Assembly: GCA_029961685.1 (NCBI GenBank)
Contig: JARWKL010000004.1
Span: forward strand, 18,102,348-18,166,347
Origin: Aristolochia californica
Lineage: Eukaryota > Streptophyta > Magnoliopsida > Piperales > Aristolochiaceae
Direction of reading: 5' to 3'
DNA length: 64,000 nt
Part shown: positions 1 through 15,108 of the stretch, piece after piece
Layout: each line of letters starts with the position of its first letter
How positions within the stretch are numbered: position 1 is the first letter of the stretch
Notes under the pieces: generated by a model
The model's input: only the letters and a program-made list of their open reading frames with translations
The model's database searches: none
What the model was told of the DNA's origin: nothing
Program-made: the position numbers and the translations under genes

Positions 1-3000
1 TTGTGTCTATAATTTTTGGGGACGGTAAACTCTTCTAAGTTTTTATATATCAGGTTTTGCATTAGTCAGGAAAAGGGGGAGGCGGGGGATTTTTAACTGA
101 GTGTTGACTCCCAATCCTTAAGTCATTTCTTACATAAATATTGCCCGTTACACATGATAAATCACTTTACAATCTTCTATGATTGTTAGGTAAGATTTTT
201 TTAATTGGCCAAAATAATGGCTTTTTTGACTCGGGTAAATATCCCACTGCATGTTCACTTGAGAATTTAATTTGATTCTCTTTAAAAGGTTTGGATCCAT
301 AGGTGATTTGCATCTTGAACATGTTTCCTGCATGCATATCCATTTTTTCAAACATGTGGAGAAAAATCTCTTTCTTATAAAACTCCGAGCTATTAGGGTT
401 GAAATAATGGAATTTTCCAAACATGGATAACAAAACTTTTGTGTTTATTTGTGGTGTGTGAATAAATTTTCTTTACTTACATTTGTTATTGCTTTAAATT
501 TTTCCCATACATAAACTCTAAAATTTTCATTTTGTTGTGATCTATTTGCCTTTTATCTCTTTTTATGTTTACGAGATGAAGGGAAAGTGAAAATGCAAGT
601 TTTGATCTAAGAAAAAAGTATACATCTTAAATGGAAATGGACAATGCACAAATGTAGAGAGAGATAATTCCAAAAAGTGGTTGTAATTTTTCGGGATTGT
701 AAACTCTTTTTAGTTTTTATATATCAAGTTTTGAAATCGTCGGGAAAAGGGGGAGGCGAGGGATTTTTATCTCAATGTAGACTCCCAATCCATAAGTCAT
801 TCCTTAAAAAAATATAGCCTGTTACGTATGATAAATCACTTTACAATAAGCTACGATCGTTATGTCAGCTTTTTGTAAATGGGCATAATAATGGCTTGTT
901 TGACTCAGGTAAATATCCCACCGCACATTCTCTTAAGAATTTAATGTTATTCTCTTTAAAAGGTTTGGATCCATAGGTCATTTGCATCTTTAACAAGTTT
1001 CACGCAAGCATAACCATTTTTTAAAACATGTGTGGAAAAATTCTTTCATATAAAATTCCGAGCTATAAGGGTTGAACTTGTGGAATTTCCCAAACTTGGA
1101 TAACAAAAATTTTGTGTTCATTTGTGATGTGTTGATAAATTTTCTTTACTTACATTTGTCATTGCTTTAAATTTTTTCCATACATAAACTCTAAAATTTT
1201 AATTTTTTTGTGATCTATTTACCTTTTATCTCTTTTTTTGTTTACGAGAAGAAGGGAAAGTGAAAACTAAAATTTTTATTCAAGCAAAAAGTCTACATCT
1301 AAAATGGAAAAGCACAATGCACAAATGTAGAGAGAGAAAATTCCAAAAATTATCTGTAATTTTTAGGGATTGCAAACACTTTTTAGCTTATATATATCAG
1401 GTTTTGAAATCGTCGAGAAAGGGGGAGGCGGGGGATTTTTAACTGAGTGTAGTCTCCCAGTCCCTAAGTCATTCCTTACAAAAATACTGCCCGTTATGCA
1501 TGATAAATCATTTACATTCATCTACAATCGTTAAGTCAGCTTTTTGTAAATGGGAAAATAATGGCTTGTTTGACTCGGGTAAATATCCCACCACACATTC
1601 ACTTAAGAATTTAATGTTATTCTTATTAAAAGGTTTGGATCCATAGGTCATTTGCATCTTTACATTGTTTCAAGCATGCATTTCAATTTTTTAAAACATG
1701 TGTAGAAAAATTTATTTCTTATGAAATTCCGAGCTATTAGGGTTGAACAAGTGGAATTTCCCAAACATGGATAACAAAAATTTTGTGTTTATTTGTGGTG
1801 TGTGAATAAATTTTCTTTACTTACAGTTGTTATTGCTTTAAAATTTTCCCATACATAAACTCTAAAATTTTCATTTTGTTGTGATCTATTTGCAATTTAT
1901 CTCTTTTTTTGTTTATTAGATGAAGGGATAGTGAAAATTCAATTTCTGATTTAATAAAAAAGTATACATCTAAAGTGGAAATGCACAATGCACAAATGTA
2001 GAGAGAGAATTCATAAAAGCGTCTGTAATTTTTGGGGATTGTAAACTGTTTTTAGTTTCTATATATCAGGTTTTGCAATCATCGGGAAAAGGTGGAGGAG
2101 TTGGATTTTTAACTGAGTGTAGAATCTCAATCCATAAGTCATTCCGTTCAAAAGTATAGCCCGTTACGCTTTATAAATCACTTTACAATCATCTACGATT
2201 GCTATGTCAGCTTTTTGTAAATGGGCAAAATAATGACTTGTTTGACTTGGGTAAATATCCCACTGCACATTCTCTTAAGAATTTAATGTTATTCTCTTTA
2301 AAAGGTTTGGATCCACATGTCATTTGCATCTTTAACATGTTTCAAGCATGCATATCCATTTTTTAAAACATGTGTAGAAAAATCCCTTTCTTATAAAATT
2401 CCGAGCTATTTGGGTTGAACTAGTGGAATTTTCGAAACTTGGATAAAAAAAATTTTGTTTTCATTTGTGGTGTGTGAATATTTTTTTTTATTTACATTAG
2501 TTATTGCTTTAAATTTTATGCATACATAAACTCTAAAATTTTCATTTTGTTGTGATCTATTTGCCTTTTATCACTGTTTTTGTTTACGAGATGAAGGGAA
2601 AGTGAAAACTAAAGTTTTGATTTAAGAAAAAAGTATTCATCTAAAATGGAAATGCACAATGCACAAATATAAAGAGAGATAATTACAAAAAGTGTCTGTA
2701 ATTTTTTGGGACTGTAAACTCTTTTAAGTTTTTATAAATTAGGTTTTGCAATCGTTGGGAAAAGTGGGAGGAAGGGATTTTTATCAGAGTGTAGACTCTG
2801 AATCCATAAGTCAATCCATACCAAAATGTAGCCCGTTACGCATGATAAATCACTTTACAATCATCTACGATCGTTATGTCTGCTTTTTGTACATGGGCAA
2901 AGTAATGGCTTGTTTGACTCGGGTAACTCTTCTACCGCACATTCACTTAAGAATTTAATGTTATTCTCTTTAAAAGGTTCGGATCCATTGCTCATTTGCA

Positions 3001-6000
3001 TCTTTAACATGTTTCAAGCATGCATATCCATTTTTTAAAACATGTGTAGAAAAATCTCTTTCTTATAAAATTCCAAGCAATTAGGGTTGAACTAGTGGAA
3101 TTTCCCAAACTTGGATAACAAAACATTTGTGTTCATTTGTGGTGTGTGAATAAATTTTCTTTACTTACATTTGTGATTGCTTAAAATTTTTTCCATACAT
3201 AAACTCTAAAATTTTCATTTTGTTGTGATCCATTTGCCTTTTATCTCCTTTTTTGTTTACAAGATTCAGGGAAAGTGAAAAGTCAAGTTTTGATATAAGA
3301 AAATAGTATACATCTAAAATGGAAATGCACAATTCACAAATGTTAAGAGAGATAATTCCAAAAAGTATCTGTAATTTTTAGGGATTGTAATCTCTTTTTA
3401 TTTTTATATTTCAGGTTTGGCAATCATCCGAAAAAGGGGGAGGCGGGGGATTTTTAACTGAGTGTTGACTCCCAATCCATAAGTCATTCCTTACAAAAAT
3501 GTAGCCCGTTACCCATGATAAATCACTTTACAAATACCTAGGATCGTTAAGTTAGCTTTTTGTAACTGGGCAAAATATTGGCTTTTTGAGTCAGGTAAAT
3601 ATCCCACCACACGTTCACTTGAGAATTTAATTTTATTCCCTTTAAAAGGTTTTGATCCATAGGTCATTTGCATCTTTAACATATTTCAAGTACGCATACC
3701 TATTTTTTAAAACCGGTGTAGAAAAATCTGTATCTTATAAATTACGGGCTATTAGGGTTGAACTAGTCAAATTTCCCAAATGTGGATAAAAAAACTTTTG
3801 TGTTCATTTGTGGTGTGTGAATAAATTTTCTTTATTTACATTTTCTATTGCTTTAAATTTTTTCCTTACATCAACTCTAAAATTTTCATTTTGTTGTGAT
3901 CTATTTGGCTTTTATCTCTTTTTTTTGTTAATGAGATGTAGGGAAAGGGAAAACTCAAGTTTTGACTTAAAAAAAATACATCTATAAAGTAAAAACGCAA
4001 TGCACAAAAGTAGAGACAGATAATTCCAAAATGTTTCTATAATTTTTAAGTTTTGTAAACTCTTTTTAGTTTTTATATATTAGGTTTTGCAATCGTTGGG
4101 AAAAGGGGGAGGCGGGGGATTTTTAAAAAAGTGTTGACTCCCAATCCATAAGTCATTCCTTACAAAAATAAAGACCATTACACATGATAAATCACTTTAC
4201 AATCATTTATGATCGTTTGGTCAACTTTTTGTAAATGGGCAAAATAATGGCTTGTTTGACTCAGGTAAATATCCCACCGCACGTTCACTTGAGAATTTGA
4301 TGTTATTCTCCTTCAAAGGTTTGGATCCACAGGTCATTTGCATCTTTAACTTGTTTCATGCATGCATATTCAATTTTTAAAACATGTGTAGAAATATCAC
4401 TTTCTTATAAAATTCCAAACTATTAGGGTTGGACTAGTGGAATTTCCCAAACTTGGATAACGAAACTTTTTTGTTCATTTGTGGTGTGTGAATAAAATTT
4501 CTTTACTTACATTTGTTATTGCTTTAAATTTTATCCGTACATAAACTCTAAAATTTTCATTTTGTTGTCATCTATTTGCCTTTTATCTCCTTTTATGTTT
4601 ACGAGATGTTGGGAGAGTGAAAACTCAAGTTTTGATTTATGAAAAAAGTATACATCTAAAATGGAAATGCACAATGCACAAATGTAGAGAGCGAAAAATT
4701 CCAAAAAGTGTCTGTAATTTTAAGGGAATGTAAACTCTTTTTTGTTTTTATATATCGGGTTTTGCAATCGTAGGGAAAAGGGCGACGCGGGGGATTTTAA
4801 ACTGAGTGTAGACTCCCAATCCATAAGTCATTCCTTACTAAAATATAGCCCGGTAGGCATGATAAATCACTTTACAATCATCTACGATCGTTAGGTCAGT
4901 TTTTTGTAAATGCTCAAAATAATGGCTTGTTTGATTCGGGTAAATATCCCACCGCACATTCACTTAAGAATTTAATGTTATTCTCTTTAAAATGTTTGCA
5001 TCCATAAGTCATTTGCATCTTTAACATTTTTCAAACAAGCATATTAATCTTTTAAAACATATGTAGAAAAATTCGAGCTATTAGGGTTGAACAAGTGGAA
5101 TTTCCCAAACTTGGATAACAAAACTTTTGTGTTCATTTGTGGTGTGTGAATCAATTTTATTTACTTATATTTGTTAATGCTTTAAATTTGTTCCATACAT
5201 CAACTCTAAAATTTTCATTTTGTTCTGATCTATTTGCCTTTTATCTTTTTTTTTGTTTACATGATGAAGGTAAAGTAAAAACTCAAGTTATGATTTAAGT
5301 AAAAATTATGCATCTAAAATGGAAATGCACAATACACAAATGTAGAGACAGATAATTCCAAAAAAAGTCTATAATTTTTTAGGATTGTAAACTCTTTTAA
5401 GTTTTTATATATGTGGTATTGCAATCGTGAGGAAAATGGGGAGGCGGGGATTTTTAACTAAGTATAGACTCCCAATCCATAAGTCATTCCTTACAAAAAT
5501 ATAACCTGTTATGCATGATAAATCACTTTACAATCATCTACGATCGTTAGGTCAACTGTTTGTAACTGGGCAAAATAATGGCTTATTTGACTCGGGTAAA
5601 TATCCTACTGCACATTTACTTAAGAATTTAACGTTATTTTATTTACAAGGTTTGGATCCATAGGTCATTTGCATCTTTATCATGTTTCGAGCATGCATAT
5701 CAATTTTTTAAAACATGTGTAGAAAAATTTATTTCTGATGAAATTTCGAGTTATTAGGGTTGAACAAGTGGAATTTCAAGTGGAATTTCCAAAACTTGGA
5801 TAACAAAACTTTTGTGTTCATTATTGGTGTGTTAATAAATTTTATTTACTTACATTTTTTACTGCTTTAAATTTTTTCTAAACATAAATTCTAAAATTTT
5901 CATTTTGTAGTGGTCTATTTGCCTTATATCTCTTTTTTTGTATACGAGATGAAGGGAAAGTGAAAACTCAAGTTTTTATTTAAGAAAAAAGTATACATAT

Positions 6001-9000
6001 TAAATGGAAATAGACAATGCAAAAATGTAGAGAGTGATAATTCCCAAAAGTGTCTTTAATTTTTAGGTATTGTAAACTTTTTTTACTTTTTATTTATCAG
6101 GTTTTGCAATCGTCGGGAAAAGGGGGAGGCAGGGATTTTTAACTGAGTGTTGACTCCAAATCCATAAGTCATTCCTTACAAAAATATATCCCATTACGCA
6201 TGATAAATCACTTTACAATACTCTATGATCATTACGTCATCTTTTTTTAAATGGGCAAAATAATGGCTTGTTTGACTTTGGTAAATATCCCACTGCACGT
6301 TCACGTGAGAATTTAATGTTATTCTCTTTTTAAAGGTTTAGATCCATTGGTAATTTGCATCTTTTTCAAGCATGCATATCCATTTTCTATAGCAAGTGTA
6401 GAAAAATCTCTTTCTTATAAAATTCCGAGCTATTAGGGTAGAACTAGTGGAATTTCCCAATCTTGGATAACAAAACTTTTGTGTTCATTTGTGGTTTGTG
6501 AATAAATTTTCATTACTTCCATTTGTTATTGCTTTAATTTTTTTCCATACTTAAAATCTAATATTTTCATTTTGTTATGATCTATTTGCCTTTTATCTCT
6601 TTTTTTGTTTACAAGATGAAGGGAAAGTGAAAACTCAAGTTTTGAATTAGGAAAAAAAGTACACTTCTAAAATGGCTATAATCTTTAGGGATTATAATCT
6701 TTAGGGATTGTAAACTCTTTTATGTTTTTATATATCGGGTTTTGCAATCGTCGGGAAAAGGGGGAGGTGGGGGATTTTTAACCGTGTTGACTCGCAATCC
6801 ATAAGTTATTCCTTACAAAAATATAGCCCGTTATGTATGATAAATCACTTTACAATCATCTACGATCGTAAGGTCGGCATTTTGTAAATGGCCAAAATAA
6901 TGGCTTGTTTGACTCGGGTAAATATCCCACCGTACATTCACTAATGAATTTAATGTTATTTTCTTTAAAAGGTTTGGTTCCATAGGTCATTTGCATCTTT
7001 AATATGTTTGAAGCATGCATGTCAATTTTATAAAACATGTGTAGAAAAATCTTTTTGTGATAAAATTTCCAAGCAATTAGGGTTTAACTGGTGGAATTTC
7101 CAAAACTTGGATAACAAACTTTTTGTGTTCATTTGTGGTGTGTGAATAAATTTTCTTTACTTACATTTGTTATTACTTTAAATTTTTTCCATACATAAAC
7201 TCTAAAATATGCATTTTGTTGTGATCTATTTGCTTTTTATCTCTTTTTTTGTTTACGAGATGAAGGGAAAGTCAAAACTCAAGTTTTAATTTAAGAAAAA
7301 GGTTTACATCTAAAATGGAATTACGCAATGCACAACGCACAAATGATGAGAGATAATTACAAAAAGTGTCTGTAATTTTTGGGGACTGTAAACTCTTTTA
7401 AGTTTTTATATACCAGGTTTTGCAATCATCGAGAAATGGGGGAGATGGGGGATTTTTAACTGAGTGTTGACTACCAATCCATAAGTCATTCCTTACAAAA
7501 TTATAGCCCGTTACGCATGATAAATCACTTTACAATCATCAATGATCGTTAGGTCAGGTTTTTTAAATGGCCAAAATAATGGCTTGTTTGACTCAGGTAA
7601 ATATCCCACTGCACATTCACTTGAGAATTTAATGTTATTCTCTTTAAAAGGTTTGATCTGAAGGTCATTTGCATCTTTAACATGTTTCAAGCATGCATAT
7701 CCATTTTTTAAAACATGTGTAGAAAAACCTCTTCTTATAAAATTCAGAGCTATTAGAGTTGAACTAGTGGAATTTCCCAAACTTGGATGACAAAACTTTT
7801 GTATTCAGTTGTGGTGTGTGAATAAATTTTCTATAGTTACATTTGTTATTGATTTAAACTTTTTCCAAACATAAACTCTAAAATTTTCATTTTGTTGTGA
7901 TCTATTTGCCTTTTATCTCTTTTTTTGTTTACGAGAAGAATGGAAAGTGAAAATTCTAATTTATATTTAAGAAAAAATAGAACACATCTTAAATGGAAAT
8001 GCATAATGCACAAATGTAGAGAGTAATAATTCAAAAAAGTGTCTGTAATTTTTTGCGATTATAAACTCTTTTTAGTTTTTATATATAAGGTTTTGCAATC
8101 TTCTGGAAAAGGGGACGCAGGGGATTTAACCGACTATTTACTATCAATCCATAAGTCATTCCTTACTAATGTATAGCCCGTTATTCATGATAAATCACTT
8201 TACAATCACCTATGGTCGTTAGGTCAGCTTTTTGTAAATAGGCAAAATAATGGCTTGTTCGATTCGGGTAAATATCCCACTGCACGTTCACTAGAGAATT
8301 TAATGGTATTATCTTTGAAAGGTTTGGATCCATAGATCATTTGAATCTTTAACATGTTTCAAGCTTGCATTTCCATTTTATAAAACATAAGTTGAAAAAT
8401 TTCTTTCTTATAAAATTCCAAACTAAAACGGTTGAACTAGTGGGATTTTGCTAACTTGAATAAAATTTTTTTTGTGTTCATTTGTGGTGTATGAATAAAT
8501 TTTCTTTACTTACGTTTGTTATTGCTTTAAATTTTTTCCATTCATAAACTCTAAAATTTTCATTGTGTTGTGATCTATTTGCCTTTTATCGTTTTTTTTG
8601 TTTACATGAAGGGCAAGTGAAAACTAAAATTTTGATTTAAGAAAAAAAAGAACACAACTTAAATGGAAATGCATAATGCACATACGTAGAGAGTGATAAT
8701 TCCAAAAATTGTCTATAATTTTTAGGGATTGTAAACTCTTTTTAGTTTTTATATATCAGATTTTACAATCGTCCAGAAAAGGAGGTGGCGGGGAATTTTA
8801 AACCGAGTGTTGACACTCAATCCATAAGTCATTCCTTACTAAAATATAGCACGTTATGCATGATAAATCCCTTTACAATAATCTATGATTGTTAGGTCAG
8901 CTTTTTTTAAATTGGCAAAATAAAGGCTTGTTTGACTCAAGTAAATATTTCACCACACGTTCACTTGAGAATTTCATGTTGTTCTATTTAAATTGTTTGG

Positions 9001-12000
9001 ATCCATTGGTTATTCGCATCTTTAACATTTTTCAAGCATGCATATCAATTTTTGAAAACATGTGTAGAATAATCTCTTTCTTATAAAATTTGAAGCTATT
9101 AGGGTTGAACTAGTGCAATTTCCCAAACTCGAATAACAAAACTTTTGTGTTCATTTGTGGTGTGTCAATAAATTTTATTTACATACATTTGTTTTGCTTT
9201 TAATTTTTTCCATACATAAACTCTAAAACTTTCATTTTGTTCTGATCTATTCGCCTTTTATCTCTTTTTTTGTATACGAGATGATGGGAAAGTGAAAACT
9301 CATGTTTTGATTTAAGAAAAAAAAGTGCACAGCTAAAATGGAAATGCACAATGCACAAATTTAGAGAGTGATAATTCCAAAAAGTGTCTGTAATTTTTTG
9401 GGATTGTAAACTCTTTTTAGTTTTTATATATCAGGTTTCCAATTGTAGGGAAAAGGAGGAGGCAGGGGATTTTTAACATAGTGTAGACTGCCAATCCATA
9501 AGTCATTCCTTATAAAAATATAGCCAGTTACACTTGATAAATCACTTTACAATCCTCTACGATCGTTAGGTCATCTTTTTGTAAATGGGCAAAATAATGG
9601 CTTGTTTGACTCAGGTAAATATCTCATTGCACGTTCACTTGAGAATTTAATGTTATTATCTTTGAAAGGTTTGGATACATAGGTCATTTGCATCTTTAAT
9701 ATATTTCAAGCATCCATATCCATTTTTTAAAACATGTGTAGAAAAATTTCTTTCTTATAAAATTCCAAGCTATTAGGGTTGTACTAGTGGAATTTCCCAA
9801 ACTTGGGTAACAAAACATTTGTGTTCATTTGTGATGTGAGAATAAATTTTCTTTACTTACATTTTTTAATTCTTTAAAATTTTTCCATATATAAACTCTA
9901 AAATTTTCATTTTATTGTGATCTATTTGCCTTTTATCTCTTTATTTGTTTACGAGATAAAGCCAAAGTGAAAACTCAAGTTTTGATTTAAGAAAAAAAAG
10001 TACACATCTAAAAAGGAAATGCACAATGCACCAAAGTAGAGAGTGGTGATTCCAAAAACTGTCTGTAATTTTTAAGGATTGTATACTCTTTTTAGTTTTT
10101 ACATATCTTGTTTTGCAATTGTCAGGGGAGGCAGGGGATTTTTAACTGAGTGTTGACTCCCAATCCAAAATTCATTCCATACAAAAATATAGCCCATTAC
10201 ACATGATAAATCACTTTACAATCATCTATGAACGTTAGGTCAGTTTTTTGTAAATGGGAGAAATAAAGGGTTGTTTGACTCGGATAAATATCCCACCGCA
10301 CGTTCACTTGAGAATTTAATGTTCTTCTCTTTAAAATGTTTGGATCCATTGGTCATTTGCATCTTTCACATGTTTCAAGCATGCATATCCATTTTTTAAA
10401 ACAAGTGTAGAAAAATCTCTTTCTTATAAAATTCCAAGCTATTAGAGTTGAACTAGTGGAATCTCCCAAACTCGGATAACAAAACTTTGGTCTTCATTTG
10501 TGGACTATAAATATATTTTTTTACTTAAAATTTTTTAATTCTTTAAATTTTTTCCGTATGTAAACAATAAAAGTTTCATTTTGTTGTGATCTATTTTCCT
10601 TTTATCTCTTTATTTGTTTATGAGATAAAGGGAAAATGAAAACTCAAGTTTTCATTTAAGCAAAAAAAGAACACATCTAAAAAGGAAATGGATAATGCAC
10701 AAATGTAGAGAGTGATAATTCCAAAAAGTGTCTTTAATTTTTAGGGATCGTAAACTCTTTTTAGTTTTTATATATCAAGTTTTCCAATTGTTGGGAAAAG
10801 GGGGAGGGGGGGATTTTTAACCGAGTACTGACTCCCAATCCATAACTCATTCCTTAAAAAAATATAGCCCGTTATGCATGATAAATAACTTTACAATCAT
10901 CAATGATTGTAAGGTCATTTTTTGTAAATGGGATAAATAAAGGGTTGTTTGACTTAGGTAAATATCACGAAGCATGTTCACTTGAGAATTTAATGTCATT
11001 CTCTTTAAAAGGTTTGGATCCATAGGTCATTTGCATCTTTAACATGTTTCAAGCATGCATATCCATTTTTTGAAACATGTGTAGGAAAATTTCTTTCTTA
11101 TAAATTCCAAGCTATTAGGGTTGAACTAGTGGAATTTCCCAAACGTGGATAAAAAAACTTCTGTATTCATTTGTGGGGTATGAATAAATTTTTGTTACTT
11201 ACATTTTTTAATTCTTTAAATTTTTTCCGTATATCAACTCTAAAATTTTCATTTTGTTGTGATAATGCCTTTTATCTCTTTATTTGTTTACGAGATAAAG
11301 GGAAAGTGAAAACTCAAGTTTTGATTTAAGCAAAAAAAGTACACATCTAAAAAGGAAATGCACAATGCACAAATGTAGAGAGTGATAATTCCAAAAAGTG
11401 TATGTAATTTTTAGGGATTTGTTAACTCTTTTTAGTTTTTATATAAATGGTTTTGTAATCGTTGGGAAAAGGGGGAGGCAGGGGATTTTTAACCGATTGT
11501 TGACTCCCAATCCATAAGTTATTCCATGCAAAAATATTGCACGTTACGCAAGATAAATCACTTTACAATCATCTATGATTGTTAGGTCAGCTTTTTGTAA
11601 ATGGGCAAAATAATGGCGAGTTTGACTCGGGTAAATAACCCGAAGCACATTCACTTGAGAATTTAATGTTATTCTCTTTAAAACGTTTGGATCCAAAGGT
11701 CATTTGCATCTATAACATGTTTCAATCATGCAAATCCATTTTTTAAAACATGTGTAGTAAAATCTCTTTCTTTTAAAATTTAGAGCTATTAGGGTTGAAC
11801 TAGTGGAATTTCCCAAACTTGGATAACAAAACTTTTGTGTTCAGCTGTGGTGTGTGAATAAATTTTCTTTACTTACATTTTTTATTGCTTTAAATTTTTT
11901 CCAAACATAAACTCTTAAATTGTCATTTTGTTGTGATCTATTTGCCTTTTATCTCTTTTTTCTGTTTACGAGATGATGAGAAAGTGAAAAATCAAGTTTT

Positions 12001-14558
12001 GATTTATGAAAAAAAAGGACACATCTAAAATGGAAATGCACAATGCACAAAGTTTGAGAGTGAAAATTTGAAAAAGTGTCTGCAATTTTTAGTGATTCTA
12101 AACTCTTTTTAGTTTTAATATATCAGGTTTGGCAATCATCGGGAAAGGGGGAGGTGGGGGATTTTTAACCGAGTATTTACTCCCAACCCATAAGTCATTA
12201 CTTACAAAAATATACCCCATTATGCATGATAAATCACTTTACAATAATCTTTGACCCTTAGGTCAGCTTTTTTAAATCGACAAAATAATGCCTTGTTTGA
12301 CTCGGGTAAATATCCCACTGCACGTTCACTTGAAAATTTAATGTTATTATATTTAAAAGATTTGGATCCATAGGTTATTTGCATGTTTAACATGTTTCAA
12401 GCATGCATTTCCATTTTTTAAAACATGTGTAGAAAAATCTCTTTCTTATAAAATTCCAAAGTACAAGGGTAGAACTAGTGGAATTTCCCAAACTTGGATA
12501 ACAAAACTTTTGTGTTCATTTGTGGTGTCTGAATAAATATTCTTTACATAAATTTTTTATAGCTTTAAATTTTTTCCTTACATAAACTCTAAAATTTCAT
12601 TTTATAGTGATCTATTTGCCTTTTATCTCTTTTTTTGTTTACGAGATGAAGGGAAAGTGAAAACTCTAGTTTTGATTTAAGAAAAAAAAGTACATATCTA
12701 AAATGGAAATGCACAACGCACAAATGTAGAGTTATAATTCCAAAAATTGATAGTAATTTTTAGGGATTGTAAACTCTTTTTAGTTTTTTATATCAGGTTT
12801 TGCAATAATCGGCAAAAGGGGGAGGCGAGGGATTTTTAACTAAGTGTTGACTCCCAATCCATAAGTCATTCCTTAAAAAAATATAGCTCGTTATGAATGA
12901 TAAATCACTTTACAATCATCTATGATCGTTTGGTCAGCGTTTTGTAAATGGGCAAAATAATGGGTTGTTTGACTCTAGTAAATATCCCTCCGCACGATCA
13001 CTTGAGAATTTAATGTTATTCTCTTTAAATGGTTTGGATCCATAGGTCATTTGCGTTTTTAACATGTTTCAAGTATGCATATCCATTTTCTAAAACATGT
13101 GTAGAAAAATCTCATTCTTATAAAATTCCAAGCTATTAGGGTTGAACTAGAGGAATTTCCCAAACTTGGATAAAAAAAACTTTTGTGTTCATTTGTTGTG
13201 TGTGAATAAATTTTCTTTACTTGAATTTTTTATAGGTCAAAATTTTTTCCGTACATAAACTCCAAAAAAATTTCAATTTGTGGTGATCTATTTGTCTTTT
13301 ATCTCTTTTTTTTGTTTACGAGAGGAAGGGAAACTTAAAACTCAAGTTTTGATTTAAGAAAAAAAAGTACACATCTAAAATGGAAATGCACAATGCACAA
13401 ATGTAGAGAGTGATAATTCCAAAAAGTAACTGTAATTTTTAAGGATTGCAAACTCTTTTTAGTTTTTATATATAAGGTTTTGCAATCGTCGGGAAAAGGG
13501 TGAGGCAGGGGATTTTTAGCCGAATGTTGACTCCCAATCCATAAGTCATTCCATAAAAAAATAAAGCCCGTTACGAATGATAAATCACTTTACAATCATC
13601 TATGATTGTTAGGTCAGCATTTTGTAAATGGGCAAAATAATGCATTGTTTGACTCGAGTAAATATCCCACTGCACGATCACTTGAGAATTTATTGTTATT
13701 CTCTTTAAATGGTTTGGATCCATAGGTCATTTGCATCTTTAACATGTTTCAAGTATGCATATCCATTTTCTAAAACATGCGTAGAAAAATCTCATTCTTT
13801 TAAAATTCTAAGCTATTAGGGTTGAACTAGAGGAATTTCCCAAACTTGGATAACAAAACTTTTGTGTTCATTTATGGTGCAAAATTTTTTAAAGATTTAA
13901 ATTTTTTCCATACATAAACACTAAAATTTTCATTTTATTGTTATCTATTTGCCTTTTATCTCTTTTTTTGTTTACGAGATCATAGCAAAGTGAAAATTCA
14001 TGTTTTGATTTAAGAAAAGAAAGTACACATCTAAAATCGAAATGCATAATGCACAAATGTAGAGATTGATAATTCCAAAAAGTGTTTTTAATTTTTAGGG
14101 ATTGTAAACTTTTTTTAGTTTTAATATATCAGGTTTTGCAATCGTCGGGAAAAGGGAGAGGCGGGGGATTTTTTAACCGAGTGCTTACTCCCAATCCATA
14201 TGTCATTCCTTACAAAAATATAGCCCGTTACGCATGATAAAGCACTTTACAATCATCTGTGATCGTTAGGTCAGTTTTTTAGAAATGGGAGAAATAAAGG
14301 GTTGTTTGACTCAGATAAATATCCCACCACACGTTCACTTGAGAGTTTAATGTTATTTTCTTTAAAAGGTTTGGATCCATTGGTCATTTGCATCTTTAAC
14401 ATGTTTCAAGCATGCATATCCATGTTTTAAAACATGTGTAGAAACATCCCTTTCTTATAAAATTCCAAGCTATTAGGGTTGAACTAGTGGAATTTCCCAA
14501 ACTTGCGTAACAAAACATTTGTGTACATTTGTGGTGTGTGAATAAATTTTCTTTACTT
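1..14558 (-). repeat. Tandem satellite array, left subfamily (unit about 670 bp)
   Basis: Head-to-tail copies of one AT-rich unit fill this segment. A BamHI-type landmark (GGATCC, sometimes mutated) recurs at 293, 967, 1637, 2309, 2981, 3653 (degenerate), 4323 and so on to 14373, with steps of 670-674 bp at the start and a mean of about 670 bp, so roughly 21-22 units. Each unit holds a G-rich purine tract (for example 71-89), a dyad around ATGCAT, and long A/T runs. Strand is given relative to the right array: these units match it only as reverse complement. They differ from the right array by fixed features: CTTCATCTCG in place of GATTCTCTCG before the GTAAAC motif, a shorter segment after the BamHI site, and a different segment beside ACATGTTTTAA. 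Open frames here are short, unconserved in position and not supported as genes. Confidence 0.95.
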
Positions 14559-14574
14559 TGTGGCTTCATTTTCT

Positions 14575-14893
14575 CGCGATGGAGATCCGTTAGAAGTCCC
14601 GGAGGAGCTTGGCATATCATGCTATTTGTGAGTTCTTTTAACTCTTCGTTTAATTCCTTAACCTTGAGTTGTAAGAGTTCTCCACTTAACCCGTATTGGG
14701 CACAATTCTCATTTATGTCTCCTCATTTTGAGAGAACTAAAAGACTGTCGAATAGTGACTGTAGGGTTGAGAGCAATACTGTGAGTGTGGCAATTGCTGC
14801 TGCTAGGTCCGTCAGGGTGCTGCAGAGGGGATCCATTTTACTTGGCTGTAATACATGAAAATTCTTCGAGTAGTAAGAGTATCATGTTATTTA
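14575..14893 (-). pseudogene. Displaced fragment: RNase H tail plus start of the 3' ORF (left arm)
   Basis: The reverse complement matches 22860-23195 of the right arm closely, covering the last residues of the RNase H domain and the first about 85 codons of the 3' ORF. The 3' ORF ATG is at 14834-14836, preceded by the same TAAAATG context as in the right arm. The N-terminus is hydrophobic and is followed, after an in-frame TGA at 14723-14725, by a charged, helix-prone stretch rich in K, E and L. The right arm has the same TGA. The piece sits downstream of the promoter-like segment, so it is out of genomic order and came there by rearrangement. The left satellite begins directly after it. Confidence 0.85.
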
Positions 14894-14990
14894 TAAAGTT
14901 CTCTATAAATACATGATTCAGTAGCAGAGCAAATTTTCCATGACAATAGTGGGAGATAAATCACCAGCCATTATGGTTGTTAAGCACATA
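14894..14990. other. Short spacer at an internal rearrangement junction
   Basis: This connects the promoter-like segment (which matches 24480-24810 of the right arm) to the displaced RNase H/3' ORF fragment. The similarity to the right arm fades over this stretch on both sides, so the exact breakpoint is not resolvable by eye. No gene is seen. Confidence 0.5.
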
Positions 14991-15108
14991 CCGTGCTTTA
15001 AGGAACTTGTCGGACGATGCTGGCCGAAAATTGCCTTCTTCTTCTTTTTTCGCATCTGCTAATGCTTCTCTTATTTTTTGAATATCCTAGCCTATGGAGG
15101 AGCTTCAA

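Noticed and set aside
1..14558. Frames of 60-90 codons on both strands in the left satellite (for example 148-420, 7511-7780)
   Set aside because: They recur because the unit recurs, have different ends in each unit, are broken in most copies, and show no domain.
14529..14858. 109-codon plus-strand frame at the left edge of the island
   Set aside because: It is antisense to the 3' ORF fragment and crosses the satellite/virus junction; a similar antisense frame exists at 22862-23200.
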